Shown here piece by piece: positions 9,195 to 18,420 of a stretch of 64,000 nt of DNA. The stretch lies in contig JADFAE010000007.1 in assembly GCA_015665415.1 (NCBI GenBank), positions 124,001 to 188,000 on the forward strand. The letters are read 5' to 3'. This DNA is from Roseobacter sp. (GTDB taxonomy: Bacteria > Pseudomonadota > Alphaproteobacteria > Rhodobacterales > Rhodobacteraceae). Under the pieces are notes generated by a model, which did not search any database, was not told the DNA's origin, and worked only from the letters and a program-made list of their open reading frames with translations. Position numbers and translations under genes: made by a program. Position 1 is the stretch's first letter, and the number at the start of each line of letters is the position of its first letter.

Positions 9195-9225
9195 TGTCTT
9201 CATTTGGCTGAAAATATCCCGGGGG
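9195..9225 (-). repeat. Dispersed intergenic repeat, copy D
   Basis: On the minus strand this reads CCCCCGGGATATTTTCAGCC then AAATGAAGA. It lies just downstream of rmlA, so copies A-D bracket and interrupt the rhamnose block. The remaining gap to gspD (9226-9459) holds no gene; a GGGGGC-AGG-GCCCCC hairpin is present. Confidence 0.5.
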
Positions 9226-9459
9226 AACGGGCCGCAGGTCCGTGGGGGCAGGGCCCCCTGAACTTTGCCGTCTCAAGCCTGGAGGAGGCTTTTGGCGCTC
9301 CGGCCACAGGTCCCGCCAGATATGGGAGTAGCGGGGCGAGAAAGCCGTGGGTTTTGATGGCAAATCCGCTATGGTGCCCAGCAAAGATCAAATGAGCAGC
9401 GGGCGGCAGATTCTATCGCGGATCTGAGGCCTGTCACGCAGGGACATAAAGAGCAGCCC

Positions 9460-11469
9460 ATGAACAAACGCGCAGTGAAACATGCGGTGGCCTTCAGCCT
9501 GGGCCCCAGCGGCCTGACCGGGTGGATCTCAGGTCTCAGAGCGGCGTTGGGGGCTGGCCTCTTGGCCCTGACCCTGTTGCTGGCCCCGCCGCTGCGGGCC
9601 CAGGTGACCCTAGATCTGCGCGACGCCGACCTGCGCAGTTTTGTCGAAATCGTCTCCGAGGCCACCGGGCGCAGCTTTGTGCTCGATCCCGGCGTGCGCG
9701 GCACGGTGACGGTGCTGGCCCCCGATCAGATGTCGCCACAGGATCTGTTCGAAGTCTTCCTGTCGGTGCTGGAGTTGAACCGGCTGACCCTGATCACCGG
9801 CGCCGGGGCCGATCGCATCGTGCCGATGAATGTCGCGCGCGAGCTGTCCTCGGGGGGCAGTGCGGGTCTGCCCAGCGGCTTTGAGACCCGGGTGATCCCG
9901 GTGCGCGAGGTGCCGCTGCAGGAGGTGATCGAAGTGGTACGCCCGCTGCTGCCCGCCGAGGCGGTGATGACACCGGTGCCGGGGGCCAAACGGCTGATCA
10001 TCTCGGACCGGGCCGCTAATCTGAACCGGATCGCCAAGCTGATCGCGCGACTGGACCAGCCCCGTGCCGCGCCACCAATCGAGATCATCCGGCTGCAGAA
10101 TGCCAATGCCGGCGAGGTGCTTCAGGTGGTGCAATCGATGGACCTGATCCCCGAGGGCTCTTCGGTCACGGTGGACCGGCGCTCGAACGCCTTGCTGATT
10201 TCCGGCTCCGAGGCGCTGCGCCACCGGGTGCGTCTTTTGGTGGATGAACTGGACACCCAGCGCGACACCGTGGTCTCGCGTACGGTGCCTCTGAACTATG
10301 CCGATGCGGCCTCGATTGCCGATGTGGTGATGCGCACCCTCAACACCGATGATGGCAATACGGCGCGCGCGCCGGTGCGCATCGTGCCGGAGCTGCAGAC
10401 CAATACCCTGCTGATCTCCGCCCCGCAGGAGCGCATTGCCGAGATCGTGCAGATGGTGCGCTATCTGGACCAACGTCCAACCCAGGTGCTGGTCGAGGCG
10501 GTGATTTTTGAAATGTCGGTCGAGGGGCTGTCGGATCTGTCGGTGCAGTTTGGCGCGGTGCTGAACAATGCCCTGGTGGGCGGGGCCCAGTTCGATCTGC
10601 CGGGACGCAGCAGCCTGACCAATCTGATTTCCTCGGTCTCCAATGGCACCACCCCGGCGCTGGGGGCGGGGGGTGTCTTTGGCGGCGCGGCGCGCAATGC
10701 CAGTGGCGATGGCATCGTCGGGCTGATCACCGCCATTGCCTCGGTCAATTCCACCCGGCTGTTGTCGACGCCCTCGATCCTGACCCTCAACAATCAGGAA
10801 GCAGAGATCGTGGTGGCGCAGAATGTGCCCTTTGTCACCGGCAGCTATTCCACCGTCAGCGATGGCAGCTCTGTCGACAATCCGTTCCAGACCATCGAGC
10901 GCCAGGACGTCGGGCTGACGCTGAATGTGACGCCGCAGATCAATGCCGATCGCACCGTGCGCATGCTGATCAAGCAGGAGGTCTCCAACCTCACCAATAC
11001 CACCGCCTCCTCGGGCGGGGAGATCACCTCGCGGCGTTCGCTTTCGACCACGGCGCTGGTGCGCGATGGCAATGTGATCATGCTGGGCGGGCTCTTGGAA
11101 AATGGCTCTGGCGGGGTCAGCCAGAAGGTGCCCGGCCTGGCCGAGCTGCCGCTGGTGGGCGGGCTGTTTCGCGGCAAGAATGCCAGCAGCAGTCAGCGGG
11201 TGCTTCTGGTGATGCTGCGCCCGCAGGTGGTCTCTACCGAGGCCGAGGCGCAGCGCATCAGCCGCGAGCTGTCGCGCAAGGCCCGCGACATCAGCGCTGC
11301 CATCACCCCGGTGGATGACGGCCGCTTTCCGCATAATCAGCTGGGCGGGCTGCCCTTTGACGGCGCCGATCTGAACCAGCCCTTTGATGCCGGTTTCATC
11401 GATGATGTGGCGCAGCGCCGCAACTTCCCGCCCTTGCCCAGCAGGCTCCGGTTTGGCAGTGGCAACTAA
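9460..11469 (+). CDS. gspD: Type II secretion secretin GspD
   Basis: A 669-aa outer-membrane secretin. A signal sequence (to about residue 48) is followed by the N0 domain (LDLRDADLRSFVEIV...) and N1-N3 repeats up to about residue 340. The C-terminal secretin domain carries the conserved segments LLSTPSILTLNNQEAEI, VGLTLNVTPQI and VPGLAELPLVGGLFR. It forms the outer-membrane channel of the T2SS. First of gspD-gspE-gspF; its last codons overlap the gspE start. Confidence 0.95.
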   Translation: MNKRAVKHAVAFSLGPSGLTGWISGLRAALGAGLLALTLLLAPPLRAQVTLDLRDADLRSFVEIVSEATGRSFVLDPGVRGTVTVLAPDQMSPQDLFEVFLSVLELNRLTLITGAGADRIVPMNVARELSSGGSAGLPSGFETRVIPVREVPLQEVIEVVRPLLPAEAVMTPVPGAKRLIISDRAANLNRIAKLIARLDQPRAAPPIEIIRLQNANAGEVLQVVQSMDLIPEGSSVTVDRRSNALLISGSEALRHRVRLLVDELDTQRDTVVSRTVPLNYADAASIADVVMRTLNTDDGNTARAPVRIVPELQTNTLLISAPQERIAEIVQMVRYLDQRPTQVLVEAVIFEMSVEGLSDLSVQFGAVLNNALVGGAQFDLPGRSSLTNLISSVSNGTTPALGAGGVFGGAARNASGDGIVGLITAIASVNSTRLLSTPSILTLNNQEAEIVVAQNVPFVTGSYSTVSDGSSVDNPFQTIERQDVGLTLNVTPQINADRTVRMLIKQEVSNLTNTTASSGGEITSRRSLSTTALVRDGNVIMLGGLLENGSGGVSQKVPGLAELPLVGGLFRGKNASSSQRVLLVMLRPQVVSTEAEAQRISRELSRKARDISAAITPVDDGRFPHNQLGGLPFDGADLNQPFDAGFIDDVAQRRNFPPLPSRLRFGSGN

Positions 11470-12916
11470 GTTTTCCTTTGCCTTTGCCCGCGATCAGCAG
11501 GTCCTGTTTGAGGGCAGCTGCCTGTTGGCGGGCCCCGGGGTGACCCAGCTGGGCCTGCGCGAGGCGCAGCGGCGCATCGGCCTGGATCCGGCGCTGCGCT
11601 ATCAGGCCCTGGATCAGGCGGATTTTGAGACGGCGCTGGCGCGGATCTATCAGCAGGGCGGCGACAGCAGCGAGCAGGGCAGCGAGCTGAGCTTTGATCT
11701 GGAGGAAGCTGCCTTTGCCCGCCGCCAGCGTGATCTGTTGGATGAGCCAGGCGATGCGCCGGTGATCACCCTGGTCAACCAGCTGTTGCGCCGCGCCGTG
11801 CAAAGCGGCGCATCCGATCTGCATATCGAACCCCACGAGGCGGGCCTGCGGGTGCGCATGCGCATTGACGGCGTGTTGCAGCAGGTGATGGACCGCGCGG
11901 ATGTGCCGGTCAAACGCATCGTCTCCCGGCTCAAGGTCATGGCCGGGCTGGATATCGCCGAGACCCGATTGCCGCAGGATGGCCGCATTCCGCTGGCCCT
12001 GGCCGGTCGGCAGATCGACACCCGCGTCAGCTCTTTGCCCGGCCATTACGGCGAGCGCATCGTGCTGCGGATCCTGGACCGATCCACCGGGTTACGGCCG
12101 CTGGCGGATCTGGGGCTTTCGTCGCAACAACAGGCTCTATTGCAGCGGCTTTCGGGTTTTCCCAACGGAATTATCCTCGCCACCGGGCCCACCGGGGCGG
12201 GCAAGACCACGACGCTGTATTCGCTGCTGCAGCTGGCCGATCGCGCCGAGCGCAATATCGTCACCGTCGAGGATCCGATCGAATATGATCTGCCCGGCAT
12301 CAGCCAGAGCCAGATCAATGCCGAGATCGGCATGAGCTTTGCCGCCGGGCTGCGCGCCACCCTGCGCCAGGATCCGGATGTCATTCTGGTGGGCGAGGTG
12401 CGCGACGGCGAAACTGCCCAGACTGCGGCGCAGGCCGCCCTCACCGGCCATCTGGTGTTTTCCTCGCTGCATGCCAATAGCGCGGTGGGGGCGATTGTGC
12501 GCCTGCGCGATCTTGGTCTCGACAATTTCCTGATTGCCGCCACCCTGCGCGGGGTGATTGCGCAGCGCCTGCTGCGCCGTCTGTGCCCTGATTGCTGCGT
12601 GCCCCAAGACACCCCGGCCCGGGCGGCGGCGCTGTTTCACCGCCACGGGGTATCCCTGCCTGCGCAGATCCAGGACCCCGGCGCAGGCTGCGAGGCCTGC
12701 GGCGGCAGCGGTCATGCCGGGCGTCTGGGTATTTTTGAAATGGTGGAGATCAGCGAGGATCTGACCCGGGCCATTGATCAGGGCGCCAGCGAGGTGGCGC
12801 TGAAAGAGCAGGCGCTTGGGGCCGAGGAGACGCTGATCGGCCAGGGGCTGGCGGCGGTGGCCGCAGGCGCGGTCAGCCTCGATGAGGCGCTGCGGGTGGT
12901 GGGGGATGTGGCGTGA
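11459..12916 (+). CDS. gspE: Type II secretion ATPase GspE
   Basis: A 485-aa secretion ATPase. The GTG at 11459-11461 is chosen because it overlaps the gspD stop; the longer frame upstream encodes unrelated residues. Walker A GPTGAGKT is at about 243-250 and Walker B VILVGEVRD at about 308-316. The GspE-specific zinc-binding cysteines are CPDC (376-379) and CEAC (411-414). It powers pseudopilus assembly at the inner membrane. The N1E-like region is short compared with classical GspE. Confidence 0.95.
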   Translation: MATKFSFAFARDQQVLFEGSCLLAGPGVTQLGLREAQRRIGLDPALRYQALDQADFETALARIYQQGGDSSEQGSELSFDLEEAAFARRQRDLLDEPGDAPVITLVNQLLRRAVQSGASDLHIEPHEAGLRVRMRIDGVLQQVMDRADVPVKRIVSRLKVMAGLDIAETRLPQDGRIPLALAGRQIDTRVSSLPGHYGERIVLRILDRSTGLRPLADLGLSSQQQALLQRLSGFPNGIILATGPTGAGKTTTLYSLLQLADRAERNIVTVEDPIEYDLPGISQSQINAEIGMSFAAGLRATLRQDPDVILVGEVRDGETAQTAAQAALTGHLVFSSLHANSAVGAIVRLRDLGLDNFLIAATLRGVIAQRLLRRLCPDCCVPQDTPARAAALFHRHGVSLPAQIQDPGAGCEACGGSGHAGRLGIFEMVEISEDLTRAIDQGASEVALKEQALGAEETLIGQGLAAVAAGAVSLDEALRVVGDVA

Positions 12917-14136
12917 AGGCCTATCGCTATACCGCCTATACCGGGGCCGGGCGGCGGCGCAGCGGCACGGTGGTGGCTGAAACCGAAAGCGATGCCACCA
13001 CCCAATTGGCGGCGCAGGATCTCTTTGTTGCAAAGCTGAGCGAGGTCGGCGCTGCGGGCAAAGTGGCGGCGGGCAGGCCCGCGCTCTTGGCGCGCCGCCC
13101 CCGGCTGAGCCCGGATCTGCAGGTGGTCTTTACCCGTCAGATGGCGGTGATGCTGGCGGCAGAGCTGCCGGTGGATGCAGCGCTGGAGGCGGTGCGCAGC
13201 GGCGGCCATCCAGCGCTGGATGCCATGGCCGCCGAGACCCGTGCTGCGCTGCTGGATGGGGCCAGCCTCAGCGCGGCGCTGACCCAGACCGGGGCGGGTT
13301 TTGCCCCCTATTACCTGGCGGCCCTGCGCGCCGGCGAGGCGGCCGGTGAGCTGGCCTCGGTCTTTGACGCGCTGGCTGATCATCTGGAGCAGCTGGGCAG
13401 CGACAAGGCGCAGATCGCCACGGCGCTGATCTACCCGGGCTTTGTCGCCGCCGTTTCGCTGCTGGTCTGCGCCATCCTGATGACCACGGTCGCGCCCGAG
13501 ATCGTGGCCATGTTTGAGATGTCGGGTCGCCCGCTGCCAGAGCTGACCCGCGCTGTGCTCTGGGTCTCTGATCTGATCCGTGACAACGACCTGCTGATCC
13601 TGCTGTTGCTGCTGGCCTTGGCGGGGATCTTGCTGCTGGCGGCACGGCTGCCCCATCTGCGGGCGCGGCGCGATCAGCTGCTGTTGCGCCTGCCGCTGGT
13701 GGGGCGGCTGATGCGACTGTCGGCGGCGGTGCAATATCTGCGCACCCTGGCCCTGGTGCTGGGCTCCCGCCACGCGGTGCTCAGTGCCACCGACAGCGCT
13801 GTCGAGGTGCTGACCCTGGTGTCGTTTCAGGCCGAGGCCCGGGCGGTCACCCGGGCGGTGCAGCAGGGCGAAAGCCTGTCAAAATCGCTGGAGCAGCTCA
13901 GCTTTCTGCCCCCGGTGGCGCGCCAGTTGATTGCGGCGGGTGAGGTCTCGGTGCGGCTGGCGCGGATGTCAGAACGCGCCGCCACCCTGGTAGAGCATCG
14001 CCTGTCGACCGAGAGAAAGCGCATTGCGGCCTTGTTAGAGCCTGCTTTGATGATGCTGGTGGGCGGGCTGGTGCTGGTGATCGTGCTGGCGGTGCTACTG
14101 CCGATCTTTGATCTGCAGGCGGTGGTGGCCGGCTGA
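12913..14136 (+). CDS. gspF: Type II secretion inner-membrane platform GspF
   Basis: A 407-aa polytopic protein with two repeated T2SSF domains. The first helix (about 178-198) follows the first cytoplasmic domain, with further helices near 218-245 and 378-405. Conserved stretches are VFTRQMAVMLAAELPVDAAL and LRTLALVLGSRHAVLSA. It forms the platform contacting GspE. It overlaps gspE by 4 bases and ends four bases before the gspC stop codon of the convergent gene. Confidence 0.94.
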   Translation: MKAYRYTAYTGAGRRRSGTVVAETESDATTQLAAQDLFVAKLSEVGAAGKVAAGRPALLARRPRLSPDLQVVFTRQMAVMLAAELPVDAALEAVRSGGHPALDAMAAETRAALLDGASLSAALTQTGAGFAPYYLAALRAGEAAGELASVFDALADHLEQLGSDKAQIATALIYPGFVAAVSLLVCAILMTTVAPEIVAMFEMSGRPLPELTRAVLWVSDLIRDNDLLILLLLLALAGILLLAARLPHLRARRDQLLLRLPLVGRLMRLSAAVQYLRTLALVLGSRHAVLSATDSAVEVLTLVSFQAEARAVTRAVQQGESLSKSLEQLSFLPPVARQLIAAGEVSVRLARMSERAATLVEHRLSTERKRIAALLEPALMMLVGGLVLVIVLAVLLPIFDLQAVVAG

Positions 14137-14140
14137 CCCC

Positions 14141-14611
14141 TTAGTTCTCGGCAAAGCCCAAAAGCTCTGGCGCATCGCCCTGACGCGAGACCCACAGCCC
14201 CTCGGCATCGATGCGCACCACAGTGACATCCTCGCGTAGGGAATCGCCGCGGCGGACCAGCTGCTCACCACTGGGATGATCGACAATGGCCCAGGTGGCC
14301 TGCCCCGCCTGCACCCGGCCTTTCAGCACATAGCCAAGCGAGTCCAGCGGTGGTTTTGGCGCCCGCGGGGGCTGCGGTTCCGGCGTCACCGGGGCGGCGG
14401 CGGGTCTGGGCGGCTGTTTCTCCCCAAAAAGTGCGGGCCAGTGCCTGCGCGCCCGCTGCGGCGCTGGCGGTGCGCTGCCCGCCGCCAGCGTTGGCAACTC
14501 CTGGCGCTGCTGCTCCGGCGGCGGCGCGGCCAGTACCTGCCACAGCTGATGCCCGGCAAGGCTGGCCAGGGCCAGACAGCCAAGGGTCGAGAGGGCAGCG
14601 ATCAGGCGCAT
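14141..14611 (-). CDS. gspC: Type II secretion inner-membrane protein GspC
   Basis: A 156-aa protein with an N-terminal membrane anchor (3-25), a proline-rich linker and a homology-region domain (about 92-150) around LGYVLKGRVQ...WAIVDHPSGEQLVRRGD. These are the features by which GspC contacts the GspD N0 domain. It lacks a C-terminal PDZ or coiled-coil domain. The ATG at 14609-14611 has a strong AAGGAG. A longer frame to 15109 is an artefact. It lies alone on the minus strand, convergent with gspF. Confidence 0.8.
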   Translation of the reverse strand: MRLIAALSTLGCLALASLAGHQLWQVLAAPPPEQQRQELPTLAAGSAPPAPQRARRHWPALFGEKQPPRPAAAPVTPEPQPPRAPKPPLDSLGYVLKGRVQAGQATWAIVDHPSGEQLVRRGDSLREDVTVVRIDAEGLWVSRQGDAPELLGFAEN

Positions 14612-14764
14612 GGTGCTCCTTGCGAGGTTAGAGGCTGGCCTCAGGGCCGGCGCATATGGGTCACAGGTCCAGCTCCAGTACAGGGATGTGGCAGGGCTGC
14701 GATAGACGGGTTGCGCCGACCATGGTAAATTTCTGTTCACAGTTAAACAGGAAAAGAGCAGGCA

Positions 14765-15280
14765 ATGCAGGCGATATCTTTGGCACGGATCGGGATGATT
14801 TCCTGTGTGGCTTTGCTGCTGGGCAGCTGCGGCGAGGGCAGCGGGCCCGCAGGCAGCGGTTTTCAATCCAAATATGCGGTGGCGCGCAATGCGCTGGAAA
14901 CGGGCGATTACGCCCGCGCCAAACGCAGCTATCAGCGGCTGATCGCAGAGGCTGGCCCGCTGGTGCCGCGTCTGCAGCTGGAATATGCCCATGCGGAGTT
15001 GCGGGCCGGCAATTATGCCGCCGCGGCAAAGATCGCGGGCGATCTGGCCCAGAACCAAAGCGGCGAGGCCCGTGCGGTTGCGCTGGCGGTGCAGGGCACG
15101 GCCCAGCATGAGCTGGGGTTGGACCTGCTGGCCCGGGGCGAGGTCGAAGCTGGCAAGGCACAGCTGACCCAGGCCCGCGCGGCGCTGAGCGAAGTGTTGA
15201 AATCCAAAAGCGATCTGGATCCGCTGGGTTCCATGGCCGGGCGTCGGGCCAGCATTGAGGCGCGGTTGCAGAAATTGTGA
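14765..15280 (+). CDS. TPR-containing lipoprotein, possible T2SS accessory
   Basis: A 171-aa lipoprotein. The signal sequence ends in a lipobox LGS-C (Cys22), followed by tetratricopeptide-like helices (residues 32-110, KYAVARNALETGDYARAKRSY). It is embedded between gspC and gspM and is the only lipoprotein in the secretion cluster, so a pilotin role in placing GspD in the outer membrane is a reasonable guess. It shows no recognisable GspS or AspS similarity. An alternative start is Met11. Confidence 0.6.
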   Translation: MQAISLARIGMISCVALLLGSCGEGSGPAGSGFQSKYAVARNALETGDYARAKRSYQRLIAEAGPLVPRLQLEYAHAELRAGNYAAAAKIAGDLAQNQSGEARAVALAVQGTAQHELGLDLLARGEVEAGKAQLTQARAALSEVLKSKSDLDPLGSMAGRRASIEARLQKL

Positions 15281-15320
15281 TCACGAGGCTGCGGCAGCGC
15301 GGATCCTGCCTGATCCGGGC

Positions 15321-15830
15321 CTAGTTTCCCGCCGGGCTGAGGCTGATCCAGGCCGCGACCCGGCCCGCATCCGCCGCGGCGTCCAGGGCCTCCAGCCGGA
15401 AACTGTCAATGTGATAGCCCCAGCCGGGATGGGCCTGCGACAGCCACTGGGCCAGCTGGATGAAATCCACCCGCTCAAAGCGCAGATCGATGCCGCCATC
15501 GCCCGTGGTCGACAGCGCGCTGAGCGCCACCCGCAGCCGGGCGTTGATCAACCCCTGTTCGATACCGCTGGAGCCTATGGGATCCTGGGGGGTGACGGAA
15601 TCTTCGCCTTTTAGAGCCTGTTTTTCCACCACGCGCGCGGCCACCCAGGCCTCCAGCGCCTGGGCGTCCTGTACCGCGAGTTCGGCGGCCAGACGGCGCT
15701 CCTGCAGCGGCAACAACAGGCCAAATCCGATACCTAGGACCGCAACCAGACCCGCCACAGCCAGCAGGGCGCGCTCCCGCGGGCTCAGCCGCAGCAAAAG
15801 ATCAATCAGAGGCAGGGATATCGGTCTCAT
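15321..15830 (-). CDS. gspM: Type II secretion protein GspM
   Basis: A 169-aa bitopic protein. A short cytoplasmic N-terminus (LLLRLSPRERALLAVAG) leads into one membrane helix (about 23-42) and a periplasmic ferredoxin-like domain. The LSPRERxLL motif and its position after gspL identify it. Start overlaps the gspL stop by 4 bases. Partner of GspL in the assembly platform. Confidence 0.85.
   Translation of the reverse strand: MRPISLPLIDLLLRLSPRERALLAVAGLVAVLGIGFGLLLPLQERRLAAELAVQDAQALEAWVAARVVEKQALKGEDSVTPQDPIGSSGIEQGLINARLRVALSALSTTGDGGIDLRFERVDFIQLAQWLSQAHPGWGYHIDSFRLEALDAAADAGRVAAWISLSPAGN
15611..15625 (+). repeat. Dispersed motif TTAGAGCCTGTTTTT, best copy
   Basis: The 9-mer core TTAGAGCCT also occurs at 187-195 (in parB), 1132-1140 (parA-parB gap), 14035-14043 (gspF) and, inverted, 20059-20067 (gspG/gspH junction). 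A one-mismatch 15-mer is at 8221-8235 (rmlD). Several copies extend to the left as CCTTG. The copies fall in different reading frames, so the conservation is at DNA level. Confidence 0.6.
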
Positions 15831-17194
15831 GGGCGGGTCTCCCCCAAAGCGGCAGCGGAGGCGGCAGGGCCCGGCGTGATCACAAATTCGGCGCGCACGC
15901 CCTGGCTGTCTTCGCTGACCTGGGATTCGACCAGATTGGCCGAGAGATCCGCCGCTTGCAGCGCCGTGGCCAGACGGTCTGCGGCGGCAAAATCCGCCAG
16001 CCGCAGCACCAGCAGCAAGCCGCTGTCGCTGTGATAACTCAGCAGGTCGGGGCGCAGATCGGCGGCGGCCAGCACCTGGGCCACCCGGGCGGTCAGCTCC
16101 AGCGGGTTGTGTAGCGATCCGGCCGCGCCTTTTGCGCGGCGCAGATCCTCAAGCGCGCGGCTGACCTGCAGGCGCGCATCCAGCACCGGGGCTGCGGGGA
16201 TGAAATGGGTTTTGACCAGGGCCTGGGCACTGGCCTCTGCGGTGCGGCGTTCTGTCTGCAGCTGGTCCAGCTGGATCAGCTGCGCGGCGGCCCAGAGGCT
16301 GGCCGCCAGAGCGAGCGCCAGCAGCGGCCAGCGCCAGGGCAGCACTGCGGCAGCGAGGCGCGCGCGCGCCGCCATCGGGTTGTGACGTAGATCGCAGTCC
16401 AGCTCACCATGGGCAAAGACCGCAGGCCTGGCCAGGCCAAGCGCCGGTGCCGCCTCGGGCTGGGTGATCAGGGGGATGTCATGCTCGGCGGCCAGGGTCT
16501 CGATCTCAGCCTGCAGCGCCTTGCCGGCAGGGCCCGGCTGGTCAGGCTGTTGTAGCAGGATTGCCTGGGGTGGGGAGATCTGTGGATCGGGGCTCTGCAG
16601 GGCTTGGCGCAACAGGGCCAGGGCAATCGGGGACTGGGCGCCAAAGCCATCTTCGGGTCCCAGCCGGACCATCATCTGCGTCGGGACATTGGGGTCGCCA
16701 GCCTCGGGAGTATCCGCCTCAGGGTTCTGGGTCTCGGGCTCCAGCCGCAGACTCCAGAGGCCGGCACTGGTGGGCAGGGTGAGGTAATCCGGCAGCACCG
16801 CCCGGCAGGAGATCCCTGCAAGCGTCTGCAGATAGACCTGATCTGCCACCATCACCCGGGTCCAGCTGTCCGGGTTCTGTCGCCCCCCCCGGGGCAGAAA
16901 GGGGCGCAGGCTCAGGCTGTCCTGGGGCAGGCCGGTGCGATCTGCCAATTGCCGCCGGGCCACCTGCTCGCGCGCCTGTCCGCGCAGCCCCTTTGGCAGA
17001 TCCAGGGGCAGCAGCGGCACCTGACTGCCGGGCACCGTGACCACCGCCTCGACCCCCGCCTCGGTCAAGGTTTTGGGCCCTGAATCGACCTGGGTCTCGG
17101 GGGCGCCGGCCTTGGGCTGCGCCAGGGCGGCAAGCCGGATCACCGGGCCAGGTGGGATCCGGGCGCGTTTTGCCTTGCGGGCGGCGGCGGGCAT
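15827..17194 (-). CDS. gspL: Type II secretion protein GspL
   Basis: A roughly 455-aa protein with a long cytoplasmic actin-like domain (including VTVPGSQVPLLPLDLPKGLRG), a membrane helix near residues 275-292 (LPWRWPLLALALAASLWAA) and a periplasmic ferredoxin-like domain. It would recruit GspE to the membrane. AGGAG lies upstream; the start is the ATG at 17192-17194 or the GTG one codon earlier. A 164-bp gap separates it from gspK, breaking the otherwise overlapping gspG-K string. Confidence 0.85.
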   Translation of the reverse strand: MPAAARKAKRARIPPGPVIRLAALAQPKAGAPETQVDSGPKTLTEAGVEAVVTVPGSQVPLLPLDLPKGLRGQAREQVARRQLADRTGLPQDSLSLRPFLPRGGRQNPDSWTRVMVADQVYLQTLAGISCRAVLPDYLTLPTSAGLWSLRLEPETQNPEADTPEAGDPNVPTQMMVRLGPEDGFGAQSPIALALLRQALQSPDPQISPPQAILLQQPDQPGPAGKALQAEIETLAAEHDIPLITQPEAAPALGLARPAVFAHGELDCDLRHNPMAARARLAAAVLPWRWPLLALALAASLWAAAQLIQLDQLQTERRTAEASAQALVKTHFIPAAPVLDARLQVSRALEDLRRAKGAAGSLHNPLELTARVAQVLAAADLRPDLLSYHSDSGLLLVLRLADFAAADRLATALQAADLSANLVESQVSEDSQGVRAEFVITPGPAASAAALGETRP

Positions 17195-17361
17195 CACTGG
17201 GGGCTCCTGCGCAGGATCATCTGGTTTTCGGGTCTTTCATAGTTTGACGCAGCATGGCGATAGCATCGCCAAAGCGCAATGTCGCCTGTTCTGTGGCATC
17301 GGGTGGAAATGCACTGGGGAAACAAGATCCTGTGGACGCGGAGAAGCGGGGAAGGGGCTGG

Positions 17362-18420
17362 TCATGGGCGTTGGGTCACCTGCCAGATCAGCTCGGGTCG
17401 TTGCCCGGGGGCCTTGCGGTGCAGGATGGTCACCCGGCGGGCCGCAAGCGGGGCCAGCGCTGCCTGGCTGTCGATGCGAAACCAGCCTGAGCTGATTGTC
17501 AGCTGATCCGGGCCCAATTGGCTGGGGTCCGGATCTGTCTCGGCCTCGTCCTGGTTCTCTGCCTGCTGCAGCCGGGCCGCGATCAAAAAGGCCTCGACCG
17601 AGGGGAAGGGGCTCTGCGCGCGGGACTGGATCAGCCGGGACAGGGCGGCGGCGGGCAGATCGCTCAGAAAGGCAGAGAGCACCTCGGGGGCGGCGGTATT
17701 GACATTGAGGCGGCTGTCGCCGGGCAGAGCGGTGATCAGGGGGCGCAGCCGGGCATAGGCGCGTGGGCTGAGGCCGGGCAGATCGGCCAGTTGATCACCG
17801 CTCAGCAGTGGCCCGCCCACCGGATCAAGCGGCACCGGATCAAGATGTTGCGGGTTGAGGCTCGGCGCAGTGAGAGAGAGCTGCGGCGCCTGGGCCTCCC
17901 GCAGGGCCCCGGGGGTGACAAAGCGGCGTATGTCGGCGGCGATCTGTGGCGGCAATCCCAACTGCGCCAGCAGGCGGTCAAAGGCGGTCTGCGCCAGAGT
18001 GTTGTCCGGATCACTCAGCCAGTTCACGTTAAAGCGCCCCTGCAGGTCGTGGATCTCCCCCTGTACAGTCCCGCGGGCCAGGGTCAGGGGGGGCGTGGTG
18101 CGGGCCTGCGTGACAGGATTGCCACTGCTCTGGCCAGTGCCCTGACCCTGGTCGCGGGCCAGCCGGGTCAGGGCCAGGGCATCAAAACCATCCAGTGAGA
18201 GCGCAAGTTGATCCGCCATCAGGGCGGTCTCGAGCTGGTGACGCCCCTGTTCGGCGCGGCTCAGCAACAGGGTGGCGACAGCCGCCAGCGCCGCGACCAG
18301 AACCAGCGCATTGACCAGGACAAAGCCGCCATCGCCAAAGCGCGCTCCCTCGCCCACCTTGGTCCTTGCCCTGGCCACAGTTGGCTGGGTCTTGGGGGGA
18401 TGTGGCCTGCGCGGGGTCAT
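17362..18420 (-). CDS. gspK: Minor pseudopilin GspK
   Basis: A 352-aa pseudopilin, the large member expected at the pseudopilus tip. A basic leader precedes a prepilin-peptidase site at GDGG/FVLVNALVLV and a hydrophobic helix. As in other GspK proteins, no glutamate is seen at position 5. The C-terminal part contains the SAM-like helical domain (SRLNVNTAAPEVLSAFL). Start overlaps the gspJ stop (ATGA). Confidence 0.9.
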   Translation of the reverse strand: MTPRRPHPPKTQPTVARARTKVGEGARFGDGGFVLVNALVLVAALAAVATLLLSRAEQGRHQLETALMADQLALSLDGFDALALTRLARDQGQGTGQSSGNPVTQARTTPPLTLARGTVQGEIHDLQGRFNVNWLSDPDNTLAQTAFDRLLAQLGLPPQIAADIRRFVTPGALREAQAPQLSLTAPSLNPQHLDPVPLDPVGGPLLSGDQLADLPGLSPRAYARLRPLITALPGDSRLNVNTAAPEVLSAFLSDLPAAALSRLIQSRAQSPFPSVEAFLIAARLQQAENQDEAETDPDPSQLGPDQLTISSGWFRIDSQAALAPLAARRVTILHRKAPGQRPELIWQVTQRP

